This document shows positions 54,787 to 63,725 of a DNA stretch of 64,000 bases, one piece after another. A program made the translations under genes and the position numbers. The notes beneath the pieces are model-generated. The model saw nothing but the letters and a program-made list of their open reading frames with translations, was not told the DNA's origin and made no database searches. The stretch comes from Planctomycetaceae bacterium (GTDB lineage: Bacteria; Planctomycetota; Planctomycetia; Pirellulales; Thermoguttaceae), in assembly GCA_012719125.1 (NCBI GenBank), contig JAAYAY010000306.1, positions 51,439 through 115,438 on the forward strand. The letters run 5' to 3'. Numbering within the stretch: position 1 is the first letter of the stretch; each line of letters opens with the position of its first letter.

Positions 54787-57201
54787 TCAATTCTCGGCCA
54801 CGAAGAAGACGTCGCTCACGTCGAGTGTGTTCTCGTCAGACTCGCTGTTCATCCCGATCGAAATCCGCCGAACCTGGTCCCGATCGAGCCGATGGTTCGG
54901 GTCGGGACGGTTGGCCCCGGAAACCGTGAGGTCCTCGAAGGGAACGACCGCCGTGTGCCACTTACCGTCGGCCGGAATGACAACCGGCGAAATGTACCCG
55001 ACGCCCGTGTCGCCCTCCCAGAGGAACAGTCGCACCGCCGCTTCCCTCGCACACTTCGCCCGCAAAACAATCGCCGAGTAACGCTCGACCGCCACATCGC
55101 CGGCCAATCGCAGGTGTGGATAGACCCAGCGATCGCCGCCCCGGAACTGGCAATTCAATCGCCAACCGCCGTCCTCCGAAACCCGCATCGTCATCTTGCC
55201 GCTGCCAGTGATGTTATTCGCCCAGGCGGACAGGTCGCCGATCGGCAGACGCCGCTGAACCGGATAACGCCCCAAAACCTGATCGAGCGACGGATTGCCC
55301 TTCAGATCGATTTCGACACTCTCACCCTCCGCCGCATCCGCGCCCTGGGTACGAACCGTGGCACACAGCATTCCGGTTGCTGCAAAAGCTCCGGAGAGGT
55401 CGACGTCCCAACGAACGTCGGCGAAGCCCGACGCAGGGATCGTGACCGACTGAGCGGCTTCGGCCTCCAAAACAACCGGCTGCGAGAACGACAGCACCAA
55501 CGTCCGCTTCTGCGGCTCGGAGGAAAGATTGTACGCCCGGAACGCAAACGACATCTTGCCTGGTGTCTCGGCGAGCAGACGATAAGCTTCGGATCTGGCC
55601 TCGACGAGATCTGCATCGAACTGGTAACGGAGCACGACCGGTGAGGCGGTCTGTGGTTCGCCTTTCACTTGCTCAGAGTAGGCCAAGAGCTGCATCGCCT
55701 GCGTATCGGTTTGAAGTCGCTCGCCAAGTTGCTTTCGTTCGAGGCGTACGTACACCAGCCCGTCGGGTATTGGTATGGAACCGTCTTCTCTCGCGGCAAG
55801 CTGCCGACCGTCGATTCCGGCAATGGCCTGGACAGGCAGGTCGAATCGGATTGTGGCATCGGTGTCCGGACTGCCCGTGCAAAGCACGACGAGCACTTCT
55901 TTGCCGTTTCCGAACACCCGGGCACGTTGGATCTTCGCATCCTCGCACTTCAGATCACCCAGATACCGCTTATGGCTTAACGCCGTCACGAGCTGCACAT
56001 AGGAGGCCATCGACCGCAGGGGCGTCGCCTCGCGGCCCATCATACCGAAGTTCGATTCCCGCTCTTCGTAGTAGGGGTAGACGAAGGGGAAGTAGCGATC
56101 GATCCCGCAGGCCTTCGATTCGACCCCTTTCATGACAATGTCCAGCGCGCTTTCGGCGTCCTGGTCGGCCGGCGGACGTTGCGGTCCGCGCTTCCAGGGC
56201 CGGCCGCACTCGGTGAGCCACAAAGGCATCGACGGCCGGCCGTAGTCGACCAGCCACTGGCGATAACGCCCGATCAACTCCTCCATTCCCGGCGCGCGGC
56301 CGTAGGTGTGGAAGCTGACGATCGGCACCTGATCGAGCAGGCCGTTCCGTGCGGCGTTGTCGAGATACTGGCGGTTGAAATGGGCGAACACACCGCCGAC
56401 CAAGGGTGTCGCGACCTTCTCCTGCTGAAAAGCATAAGCGAACGTCTTGACCAGCGCCACGTACTGATCGGCCGGCAAGTTGTCGCCGAAACTGATGTCG
56501 GGCTCATTCCAGACCTCCATGGCCCCCCAGGTCGGGCCGAGACGCCGTGCGATCTGCCGCCATGCTCGCGCCGTCCCCACGAGATCTTCCGGATACTTGC
56601 CGACCGCGCCCGCCCAACGGGTCGTTCCGTGGAACATCTCCAGCACTTCGATATCTTCACGTTGGCACACCTGCCGGAGCGTCTCGTAGCGGCGGGAACT
56701 CTCCCAGTCCCAGCGGTCCACATCCGGATTGACTTCACCCCAGTTGAGCCGCTCGCGCGACATGGGAACCCCGCTGCGGGCCAATACCTTGACGAGCCCC
56801 TCGCGAGTCGCATCGTCATGAACCAGCCACGACATGGCCGAATCGATCGCAAAGAACGGATCGCGATCTCCTTCGAACGCCGGCTGGCAGATGACTCCGA
56901 ATTGCTGTTCGGCGGCGGGAAACTCGATTTCGTAGAATCCCGGTTCGAGTTGAAGCGATAGTCGCAGCAGGCCGTCGTCCGAGACGTTCACGTTCGCAGT
57001 CGGGACGACCCGCCCCGCGTAGTCGCGAACAACAACGTCAACGCGCGCATTGAGCCCACCCGCCTCGACGTGAAACGCAAGCACTGCCGGCTGGTTGGGT
57101 GTTATGCAGAACAGTTCGATACTGGCGGGCTTGAGCGTGGCTGCTGCCGCCATATCTGCACAAGCCAAGAAAAGAACTGCGGGAAGGAGCCATTTCGCCA
57201 T
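54787..57201 (-). CDS. Secreted clan GH-A-like glycoside hydrolase
   Basis: 804 residues from the ATG at 57201, giving signal peptide KWLLPAVLFLACADMAAAA. Residues about 30-110 form a beta-sandwich. The TIM barrel (about 115-420) has the acid/base Glu233 in AMEVWNEPDISFG and the nucleophile Glu331 in LWLTECGRPW, as in clan GH-A families such as GH39. The C-terminal 350 residues are beta-domains (DLSGAFAATG, RLFLWEGDTGVGY) that may be carbohydrate-binding. Substrate unknown. A toxin-antitoxin pair lies directly upstream, 46 bp before the start, so its promoter may read through them. Confidence 0.83.
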   Translation of the reverse strand: MAKWLLPAVLFLACADMAAAATLKPASIELFCITPNQPAVLAFHVEAGGLNARVDVVVRDYAGRVVPTANVNVSDDGLLRLSLQLEPGFYEIEFPAAEQQFGVICQPAFEGDRDPFFAIDSAMSWLVHDDATREGLVKVLARSGVPMSRERLNWGEVNPDVDRWDWESSRRYETLRQVCQREDIEVLEMFHGTTRWAGAVGKYPEDLVGTARAWRQIARRLGPTWGAMEVWNEPDISFGDNLPADQYVALVKTFAYAFQQEKVATPLVGGVFAHFNRQYLDNAARNGLLDQVPIVSFHTYGRAPGMEELIGRYRQWLVDYGRPSMPLWLTECGRPWKRGPQRPPADQDAESALDIVMKGVESKACGIDRYFPFVYPYYEERESNFGMMGREATPLRSMASYVQLVTALSHKRYLGDLKCEDAKIQRARVFGNGKEVLVVLCTGSPDTDATIRFDLPVQAIAGIDGRQLAAREDGSIPIPDGLVYVRLERKQLGERLQTDTQAMQLLAYSEQVKGEPQTASPVVLRYQFDADLVEARSEAYRLLAETPGKMSFAFRAYNLSSEPQKRTLVLSFSQPVVLEAEAAQSVTIPASGFADVRWDVDLSGAFAATGMLCATVRTQGADAAEGESVEIDLKGNPSLDQVLGRYPVQRRLPIGDLSAWANNITGSGKMTMRVSEDGGWRLNCQFRGGDRWVYPHLRLAGDVAVERYSAIVLRAKCAREAAVRLFLWEGDTGVGYISPVVIPADGKWHTAVVPFEDLTVSGANRPDPNHRLDRDQVRRISIGMNSESDENTLDVSDVFFVAEN

Positions 57202-57247
57202 TGTTGGAGCTGGACCTGCTGAAGGTATTGTTCTCAGAAAGCCACCG

Positions 57248-57547
57248 TCATTCAACCAATCCATCATCCAACAATTGCCTGCCATGAACAACTCCCACAA
57301 TTCGGACAACCTGCGCATCGACGATTCGGTAAAGAAGGCGATAGGAATAAACGCGAATCTCACGAATGCGAGTGTTCCCCAGTTCCGGCACAACAGAACC
57401 GATTTCGGGGAAGGATTCCAGACGTCGGGTAGCCTCAATAATGCGTACCACAACTTGTTTGGCATAGGCGGGTGAATCGTTCGCGACGTATTCGGCAATC
57501 GCGTCAACCTGATCCAGAGATTTTGGGGACCAGATTACTTTAGCCAT
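57248..57547 (-). CDS. ParE/RelE-family toxin
   Basis: 99 residues; AKVIWSPKSLDQVDAIAEYV and PEIGSVVPEL...IREIRVYSYRLLYRI are the RelE/ParE fold. Members cleave ribosome-bound mRNA or inhibit gyrase. The start ATG at 57547 overlaps the antitoxin stop by 13 nt. This is a type II toxin with its antitoxin upstream, the canonical order. Confidence 0.88.
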   Translation of the reverse strand: MAKVIWSPKSLDQVDAIAEYVANDSPAYAKQVVVRIIEATRRLESFPEIGSVVPELGNTRIREIRVYSYRLLYRIVDAQVVRIVGVVHGRQLLDDGLVE

Positions 57548-57723
57548 TTTGCCAATCGCTCTTCTGCTTGAGATTGTGTGATGCCCTGGCCATCGTCAAT
57601 CTGCTGTTCGCTCTCTTCCACGACCTGTTGAAGATAGATGCGGTAGTGGATATCATCCCACGTAACGGATTCAGGAAGATCAGCAACGATCTTCTGGAGT
57701 GTCTCTTTGACTGTCATAGACAT
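57535..57723 (-). CDS. Antitoxin of the ParE/RelE pair
   Basis: 62 residues from the ATG at 57723; an ATG at 57717 with GAGGG at 9 nt is equally possible. It is short and acidic with Glu-rich helices (SEQQIDDGQGITQSQAEERL), as antitoxins that wrap their toxin. The first 20 residues, TVKETLQKIVADLPES, are not a classic Phd or ribbon-helix-helix sequence that I can name. Overlap with the toxin by 13 nt supports a coupled module. Confidence 0.8.
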   Translation of the reverse strand: MSMTVKETLQKIVADLPESVTWDDIHYRIYLQQVVEESEQQIDDGQGITQSQAEERLAKWLK

Positions 57724-57791
57724 TAGCCCTCTTGGGAAAGGATTGCCTTGTCCCAAGTATATCGTCTGCAAGCTGCCGAGTGAAGGGAATA

Positions 57792-59276
57792 CTAAGTGTC
57801 CCGCAGCAACTCTCCTCTGGCTGATTCGACAATTCGCTCGAGTTCAGCCGAGAACCCCTTCTCCCGTTCCACCGGCGGTTGACCGGCCACCAGCTCCCGC
57901 CACATCCGATCGGCTTCGTCCAGCAGCTTCTCATCGCCAAGCGAGACCGGAGCCGTGTGGTCGCAGGCGGTTCGGTCGAAAAGCCGCGGGTTCCAGCCCA
58001 GATTGCGGAAGTGCTTGAGGGTGTGTTCCGATTCGAGGTAGGTTCGAGCGGTGCAGAACTCCAGTTCCGAGATCAGGTCGAGACACAGAGTCTCGTCGTT
58101 CACCTCCATACCCCGATGAAACCTGTGCATCGCCTCGTTGACCTCCAGGTCGATCATGGCCTGCGTCGGCGAGAACACGGCCGCATTGTCCAGCGCGCCG
58201 ATGGCCAGAGGCAGGCTCACCGTCGAGCCGAAGGCCATCTGCCGGAAGACCTTCATCGTGGCCGCCTGGATGCCCGGAGTCTTGGCCTCCACATAGGCCG
58301 GTTCCACGTTGTGAACCAGCCCGTACTTCTCGCGGAACAGTTGGTGCAAAGCCACATCGGTGAGAATGGCCGACGGCGTGCAGAAGCGGATCTGCGTGGT
58401 CCGCATGTCCATCTCGGCGGAGATGCTCGTGGAGAAGTAGAACACGTCGGGATCGAGCAGCGTGGTAGCCGTCATGCATCCGAGGATTTCGGCCGCGGCC
58501 ACGACCGCACTGCCGGCGGGAGTGATCGGGCTGGTCGCCCCGAGAATCGGCATGGGGGCAAAGTTGACCGGAAAGCCGTACTTGAGAGCTTCTTCCAACA
58601 CCTCGCAGGACCGCGTATCGAGCTTGAGCGGCGACGTCGTGCAATACGCGGCCACGAAGATCGGCGGACACGTTCGCAACCGTTCCCGGTCTCCGCCAAC
58701 GACCAGGTTGGCCAGCTCGGCCAGGTACTTCACTTCGCGCCCCGAACTGGTCCCCACCCATCCCGGCTTGGTCGTGTTGAGCAACAGCAAGCGGGCCGAC
58801 TCGATGATCTCGATCCGCGGATCGAAGTCGCCGCAGATCAACGGCGCGTTCACCGCCGCCACGCTCGGCAGGGCCTGGCCGAGCCTGATCATGTCGACCT
58901 GATCCTCGACGGTCGGCTTGCGGTAGCGCCGCAGCGGGTAGTCGAAGATCCACGGCGTGGCAAATCCGTAGTCGACGGTGAACGCCTCCGGTGCGGCGAT
59001 CCCGTCGGCCGGCGTCTCCCGGCAGAACGGATGCCACAGCGAAGACCGCACCATCTTGTACCGATCCCGCTGGGCCTCGATCTGCCGCTCGACCAGGTCG
59101 GGCCGGAACCATGCCCGATGCTGCCCGAAGTCGACCCGGCACCCGGCGTCGGCCAGCACTCGCAGCAGAAACTCGCCCTGGATCTGCAGCCCGGTTCGTT
59201 CGAGGACTTGAAGGGCCCCGTCGTGCAGGCGGTCGATCTGCTCGGCATCCAGGGCGCGCAACGTTCCACGCAGCAT
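57792..59276 (-). CDS. MttB-family methyltransferase (trimethylamine methyltransferase-like, no pyrrolysine)
   Basis: 494 residues from the ATG at 59276. FAPMPILGATSPITPAGSAV and NAPLICGDFDPRIEIIESAR are characteristic of the MttB superfamily (COG5598). The frame is open with no internal TAG, so it is a non-pyrrolysine member; such proteins demethylate quaternary amines such as glycine betaine or carnitine with a corrinoid protein. No corrinoid protein is in the window. The VOC gene ends 35 bp upstream and is probably co-transcribed. Confidence 0.87.
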   Translation of the reverse strand: MLRGTLRALDAEQIDRLHDGALQVLERTGLQIQGEFLLRVLADAGCRVDFGQHRAWFRPDLVERQIEAQRDRYKMVRSSLWHPFCRETPADGIAAPEAFTVDYGFATPWIFDYPLRRYRKPTVEDQVDMIRLGQALPSVAAVNAPLICGDFDPRIEIIESARLLLLNTTKPGWVGTSSGREVKYLAELANLVVGGDRERLRTCPPIFVAAYCTTSPLKLDTRSCEVLEEALKYGFPVNFAPMPILGATSPITPAGSAVVAAAEILGCMTATTLLDPDVFYFSTSISAEMDMRTTQIRFCTPSAILTDVALHQLFREKYGLVHNVEPAYVEAKTPGIQAATMKVFRQMAFGSTVSLPLAIGALDNAAVFSPTQAMIDLEVNEAMHRFHRGMEVNDETLCLDLISELEFCTARTYLESEHTLKHFRNLGWNPRLFDRTACDHTAPVSLGDEKLLDEADRMWRELVAGQPPVEREKGFSAELERIVESARGELLRDT

Positions 59277-59311
59277 GAGTCTTGTCCCCCATCTGAAACC
59301 GTACACCGGCT

Positions 59312-59653
59312 TTATGACCAGGGCGAAGGGCCGTCCTTGTAGGTGACTAACTCGACCATCGCCCCGTCGGCTGTCTTGTAGAACCCGGCCACGGCGAAAC
59401 CCGCGTCGAAAGGCTCCAACACGACCTCCAGCCCCTTGGCGGCCTCGGTAATCGCCTCGACGCTATCGACGCGGTATCCGATATGTGGGCCTTCGCGTAG
59501 CGGGCCGGTGACCGGGCTGTCGGGCTCATAACGCAACCACTCCACGTGGTAGGGATGATCCTCGTGGTTCGTAACCCAAACCCGGGTCGCCGGCACGAAC
59601 ACCGCCCCCGGTTTCTCTTCCGTCGTAACGATGCCGACATGGTCGAATTGCAT
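59312..59653 (-). CDS. VOC-fold (glyoxalase/bleomycin-resistance type) small protein
   Basis: 113 residues from the ATG at 59653 with AGGAG exactly 7 nt upstream; the open frame begins 10 codons earlier. FDHVGIVTTE at the N-terminus and DGAMVELVTYKDG at the C-terminus give the His and Glu metal ligands of the VOC fold; PYHVEWLRYEPDS is between. VOC proteins isomerise, open or bind small molecules. It is probably in an operon with the MttB-like gene and may act on its substrate, which is inference. Confidence 0.82.
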   Translation of the reverse strand: MQFDHVGIVTTEEKPGAVFVPATRVWVTNHEDHPYHVEWLRYEPDSPVTGPLREGPHIGYRVDSVEAITEAAKGLEVVLEPFDAGFAVAGFYKTADGAMVELVTYKDGPSPWS

Positions 59654-60120
59654 GGCACGTCTCCTGAATCCGCGGGGTGACAATACCAGAAACTACGAAA
59701 GACCCGAACCGGGCACACGGTCCGTATGCTAACGGACGGTGCGTCGGTATTCAAGCTTGGGGGACGTCCGAACGACCCTCATTTGCACGCACATTTCGAA
59801 CTGCGACCACTGTCTACGCCGAAGGCGTTCCATTCCAGAGCCCGGCGTCGCGCAGCGCACGCTGGGGAACAAGACCCAGAATCCCCTATACCCCAACGGG
59901 GTTCAACAAGGCGGCTCGACCCTGAACACGTCACCCATCATCGTAGACTTTCGACATAGGTGTGGGTTTAACGTCGTCTTGTTAAACCCCGTTGGGGTAT
60001 GGGTGGATGGCACCACTGTAATCCCAGCGTGCGCTGCGCGACGCCGGGCTCTGGGATTCAACGCCTTCGGCGTAGCTGACGAGTGTGGACACCAAGCGTG
60101 ATACCATGCCCCTCGCCCCC
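59654..60120. other. 467-bp intergenic region containing a large palindromic element
   Basis: It separates two minus-strand genes (VOC and MFS). Aside from the palindrome at 59814-60075 I see no gene; the several open frames here are the palindrome read through. Confidence 0.5.
59814..60075. repeat. 262-bp MITE-like element with ~96-bp inverted arms
   Basis: The left arm (59814-59909) starts CTACGCCGAAGGCGTT and includes AGAGCCCGGCGTCGCGCAGC and ACCCCAACGGGGTT; the right arm (59979-60075) is its reverse complement with scattered differences. The centre is about 69 bp. The arms are long and mostly identical, so a hairpin forms easily. No transposase lies inside. Confidence 0.85.
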
Positions 60121-61497
60121 CTACGGAGCCGACGACAACCGCTCCTCCACCTCCGCTTTCTCCTTCTCGATAACCGGCCGGCAGCTTGCCAGCGGCGCTG
60201 GGAGTGGGGCAGTGGGAACCGGCTGTCGCCGGCGCTGAGTGGACGGCGAGAGAACGAAGACGGCCCCCACTACGGCGAACATGGCGCCCACCGTGCAGAA
60301 CATGATCGGATAACCGGGCAGCCCGACCGACGTGCTGCTGTGGACGATCCAACCGGCCGTCGGCGCCCCGATGAGCTGGCCGAAATCGTAGGCCGCCAAC
60401 ATCACGGTCGTCCCCAAGCCCCGGTAGCGGTTGGGAAAGGCTGCGGTTCCCAGGGCAACGGTCGTGGGAAACAGGATCGCGTGGCCGACGCCGTAGGTGA
60501 AGCCCGGAAAAATCAGAGACCACTCGTTCCACACCACCAGAAACACGAACTGGCTCAGCAGAAGAAACGCCATGCCCACCAGGATCATCGGGCGCAGCCC
60601 GAACCGCTCGGGCAGACGCCGGGTGACCACTCGCGTGACAATCGCCGTCAGCGAGTAGACCAGGAAGAACAGGCCGATGCGAGCAATGCCCAGATCGGCC
60701 GCATAGGTCCGCAGAAAAGTCGCGGGCAGACCGGCGCCGACTCCCAGGACCGCGCCGACGAGAAGCACTGTGCCGGGCTGATAGCGCCGGAGGATCCAGA
60801 CGATCGGCGGCCGGCGCCGCGGTGCCGGCGCCCTCTGCCCCCGCGTGGCCAGCCAGGCGAAGCCCAACCCGGCCACCCCGAATGCGGCCGAGATGACAAA
60901 CAGCAAGTCGGTCTGGAAACGGCTGATCGTGGCGGTTCCACAGAGCACGTCGCCAAGCTGGGTACCTACGATCGCGCCGATGAAACCGCTCGTACCCAGC
61001 ATGCCGAGCATCTCCGCCATCCGGGTCATCGGAGCCCGGCCCGCGACGAACGTCATCGAAGCCCCGAAGATTCCCGCCAGCGAACAGCAATAGAGAATCC
61101 GCAGCACGTAGATGGTCGGCCCGCGGTAATCGGCGACCACCAGGTGGCCGAGGCAGCAGACGATCAACAGGATCAGGGCGGCCAGCCAGACGGACCGAGC
61201 GCCGCGGCTGTCGATCACCGAGCCCAGCAACAAGCGACCGGCCAGGCTGCCGACCATGCCGATGCCGACGATCCAGCCTAGGTGAAGCTCGCTGCCGCCC
61301 AGTACGGTGACGAAATCGGCGTAGCGGTAGAGCAGGGCCACGGCGATCATGACCATGAGATTCGACGCGTAGGCGTGCCAGAAGGAAGGGCCGTAGAGTG
61401 CGCCGTGGGCCGGGTCCCTTCGCCGGTGTATCGCCGGGAGGGGCAAGCGGTCTTCACAAGCTTTGGAAGGAGAGCCGGAGGGGCAGATCATCGTCAC
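60121..61497 (-). CDS. MFS transporter
   Basis: 458 residues. The start is a GTG at 61497; an ATG two codons later (61491) is equally likely and no strong SD decides. Twelve hydrophobic segments are seen, with the MFS loop-2 region LAGRLLLGSVIDSRGARS and the mirror region VVTRRLPERFGLRPMILVGM. Drug/sugar specificity cannot be told. The C-terminus is a charged cytosolic tail. Confidence 0.85.
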   Translation of the reverse strand: MTMICPSGSPSKACEDRLPLPAIHRRRDPAHGALYGPSFWHAYASNLMVMIAVALLYRYADFVTVLGGSELHLGWIVGIGMVGSLAGRLLLGSVIDSRGARSVWLAALILLIVCCLGHLVVADYRGPTIYVLRILYCCSLAGIFGASMTFVAGRAPMTRMAEMLGMLGTSGFIGAIVGTQLGDVLCGTATISRFQTDLLFVISAAFGVAGLGFAWLATRGQRAPAPRRRPPIVWILRRYQPGTVLLVGAVLGVGAGLPATFLRTYAADLGIARIGLFFLVYSLTAIVTRVVTRRLPERFGLRPMILVGMAFLLLSQFVFLVVWNEWSLIFPGFTYGVGHAILFPTTVALGTAAFPNRYRGLGTTVMLAAYDFGQLIGAPTAGWIVHSSTSVGLPGYPIMFCTVGAMFAVVGAVFVLSPSTQRRRQPVPTAPLPAPLASCRPVIEKEKAEVEERLSSAP

Positions 61498-61735
61498 GGG
61501 GTAGTCAGGGCGCCAGCCACTACGAAATACCGTTCGGCCGACGTGGTCCGCTCCCGTGGTTGGCTCATCTCAGGGAAGGACAACACGATCGAATCTATCA
61601 AGAAACACGCCGCAAACTCCCAGTGCGAGTTCGCACGCGTTGGATGGTCCAGGCCGGTTACCAATCCCCTATTCTACCGCGCCGGCGTTCGGCTGTCAGC
61701 GGCAATTGCGCCTCATCAACCCTCCAGCCCCTTTT
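61498..61735. other. Non-coding region upstream of the MFS gene
   Basis: Divergent intergenic DNA (413 bp in all up to 61910, including the repeat at 61736-61804). No promoter or further gene recognised. Confidence 0.35.
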
Positions 61736-61804
61736 GCGGGAAATGGGGATTTCCGGCAGTTCCGCGAACGGCACACGGAGAGTGCCTGCCACTTTGCAGT
61801 TGCC
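61736..61804. repeat. Dispersed repeat copy 2, inverted relative to 10275-10343
   Basis: The reverse complement of these bases matches 10275-10343 with roughly 10 differences over 69 positions, including AGTGGCAGGCACTCTCCG versus AGTAGCAGGCACGCTCCG, and GAACTGCCGGAAATCCC. The flanks do not match, and the second palindromic half found at 10271-10410 is missing here. Confidence 0.8.
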
Positions 61805-61910
61805 TTGCGCTTGCTCAACGAGACACTCCCCGCCCCGTCCAGGTTCGATTCGGCCGTCGAATCTGGTAGAATTCTTCGGAGATACTCCCCAGCGGCAAGG
61901 AAACAGGTCG

Positions 61911-62669
61911 ATGTCGAACGCCGAGAAGACCTTGGTCATCGTGGCCACCTACAACGAAATGGAAAACCTTCCCGATCTGGTCGAGCAGGTCTTTGCGACG
62001 GTGCCCCAGGTCGACCTGCTGGTGATCGACGATAACTCGCCGGACGGCACCGGCCGCTGGTGCCATGAAAAGGCGGCCGACGACCCGCGGCTCTATTGCC
62101 TCCACCGCGAAGGCAAACTGGGCCTGGGCACGGCGACCATCGCCGGAATGAAATACGCCGTCGAGCACGGCTACAAGTTCGTGCTGAACATGGACGCCGA
62201 CTTCAGCCATCACCCAAAGTACCTGCCCGCCCTCCTGGCCGGGATGGACCCGGAGAACGGCAGACCGGTCGACGTCATGATCGGCTCCCGCTACGCACCC
62301 GGAGGCGGCGTGGAAGGCTGGGGACTGAAAAGACACTTCATGTCGCGGAGCGTCAATCTCTACACGCGTTGGCTGCTCGGGCTGAAGCCCAAGGACTGCA
62401 GCGGCTCCTTTCGCTGTTACCGGACCGAACTGCTCAACAGAATCGATTTCGATCGCATCCGATCGCGAGGCTATTCCGTCCTGGAAGAACTCCTCTGGCA
62501 CCTCAAACGAGCCGGCGCGACCTTCAAGGAAATGCCCATCGTGTTCGTCGACCGGCAGCGAGGCTCCTCGAAGATCAATTCGAAAGAGGCCGTGGCGGCC
62601 CTCTGGATCATCTTCGCCCTCGGCGTGCGCAACTGGCTCGGATTGGCGCCAAAGCAGGGTGCGTCTTGA
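61911..62669 (+). CDS. Polyprenol-phosphate mannose synthase-type glycosyltransferase (GT2)
   Basis: 252 residues from the ATG at 61911 (AAGGAAACAGG upstream). GT2 motifs: DDNSPDG at 40-46, DAD at 95-97 (NMDADFSHHP), GSRYAPGGGVEGWG, and KDCSGSFRCYRTELL. It matches the soluble DPM1/Ppm1-like branch that transfers mannose or glucose from nucleotide sugar to a polyprenyl phosphate. There is no membrane anchor, so it acts on the inner face of the cytoplasmic membrane. Used for glycosylation of wall, capsule or lipids. Confidence 0.88.
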   Translation: MSNAEKTLVIVATYNEMENLPDLVEQVFATVPQVDLLVIDDNSPDGTGRWCHEKAADDPRLYCLHREGKLGLGTATIAGMKYAVEHGYKFVLNMDADFSHHPKYLPALLAGMDPENGRPVDVMIGSRYAPGGGVEGWGLKRHFMSRSVNLYTRWLLGLKPKDCSGSFRCYRTELLNRIDFDRIRSRGYSVLEELLWHLKRAGATFKEMPIVFVDRQRGSSKINSKEAVAALWIIFALGVRNWLGLAPKQGAS

Positions 62670-62692
62670 CGCACCGGCGGTTAACTTTTTTT
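62658..62692 (+). terminator. Terminator-like hairpin and T-run after the GT2 gene
   Basis: GGTGCGTC-TT-GACGCACC (62658-62675) overlaps the GT2 stop codon (TGA 62667-62669) and is followed, 10 nt later, by seven T (62686-62692). A related GGTGCGTC recurs at 62693. The hairpin may be a repeat rather than a terminator. Confidence 0.5.
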
Positions 62693-62747
62693 GGTGCGTC
62701 AAGAAGCACCCCAAAGAAGCATTCGTGGTTTCAGAAGAGTGGCGTCT

Positions 62748-63182
62748 ATGAGTGAATCGAACGGCTTGCCGCACAACTCCCCTTCCTGCTCCTTCACGTT
62801 CCGGGTTCGCTATAGCGAGACGGACCAGATGCAGACCTATTACAACTCCCGGGCACTGGAGTGGTTCGAAACGGGGCGGACCGAGCTGCTCCGTTCGCTC
62901 GGCAAGCCCTATCGGGAAATGGAATCGCTAGGCGTCATGCTCCCCGTCCGTGAAGCCCACGTCGAATACCTGGGCCGGGCCCAGTATGACGACCTGTTGA
63001 AACTGACCGCCACAATGGCGAAGGTGAGCCGGACCCAGATTCGCGTCGACGTCGCCATTGAACAGGCCGACGGCGGCGAGCCCGTCTGTCGCGGTTGGAC
63101 GGTCCACGTGGTCACCAACCGCGAAGGTCGACCCATTCGACCGCCGGAATGGTTCGCGACATTGCTGGACGGCAAGGAATAG
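62748..63182 (+). CDS. 4HBT-family acyl-CoA thioesterase (YbgC/FadM-like)
   Basis: 144 residues from the ATG at 62748. VRYSETDQMQTYYNSRALEW with Asp26 in the active-site position matches the YbgC/FadM hot-dog fold, and VEYLGRAQYDDLLKLTATM and VAIEQADGGEPVCRGW follow the family core. It hydrolyses acyl-CoA in the cytosol. It follows the GT2 gene and its hairpin. Confidence 0.88.
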   Translation: MSESNGLPHNSPSCSFTFRVRYSETDQMQTYYNSRALEWFETGRTELLRSLGKPYREMESLGVMLPVREAHVEYLGRAQYDDLLKLTATMAKVSRTQIRVDVAIEQADGGEPVCRGWTVHVVTNREGRPIRPPEWFATLLDGKE

Positions 63183-63398
63183 ACCGGCGACGTTCAAAAG
63201 GAACTGCGAAGGATCTTGCTGGAAATGTCGGGGCAAGAGGTCCGCTGATCTCAACGGTATACCAGGAAACAAGTCCTCGCCGCTCCAATCCGTATTTCGA
63301 CCTGGCCGCCTGGGAAACCCGCAGCCCGTCTGCCGAAGGCTCCCCGGGCTCGTCCGGAAAGTCGCCCTGTCGGTCGGAAACGGCGATAGCCTGCCACG

Positions 63399-63725
63399 TT
63401 ATTCGCTCGGCACGAGAGGCTTCTCGGCAATCACGTGCCGAAATAGCTCCAATTCCTTCTCGTCATACGGCCGGAAGTCGCCGTGGAAGAGATCGTGTTG
63501 CCAGACCTCCGGCTCCGGCTGGCCGGGACGATGGCCCCAGTTCAGGTCGGTCTGCGTTTTCCCGTTGACCAGGCCCCAGTGAAGACAACCCACGTCTTCC
63601 CGGCGGAAGACGGGCAAGCAAGTCGCCACCAGCGAACCGCGCCCCCGGTTGAGCCATTCGGTGTTGATCATGGGCCGATCGTGCTTCTTCAGATCGGCGA
63701 TATGCTTCGACAAGTGCTCGATGGC
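63399..63725 (-). pseudogene. C-terminal remnant of a glycoside-hydrolase (1,4-beta-xylanase/cellulase-like) gene
   Basis: The minus frame reads MINTEWLNRGRGSLVATCLP, GCLHWGLVNGKTQTDLNWG and VWQHDLFHGDFRPYDEKELE, which is the C-terminal third of a common planctomycete and verrucomicrobial glycosidase family whose sequence normally continues upstream for hundreds of residues. Here an in-frame TAG (63726-63728) closes the frame upstream and the region beyond does not continue it. The IS-type transposase tail at the right edge lies just beyond and may have caused the truncation. Confidence 0.6.

Noticed and set aside
57792..59276. Pyrrolysine-containing MttB
   Set aside because: The reading frame is open throughout, with no in-frame TAG inside.
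59814..60075. Possible CRISPR or tRNA-like repeat
   Set aside because: It is a single long inverted pair with no regular direct repeats and spacers, and no cloverleaf.
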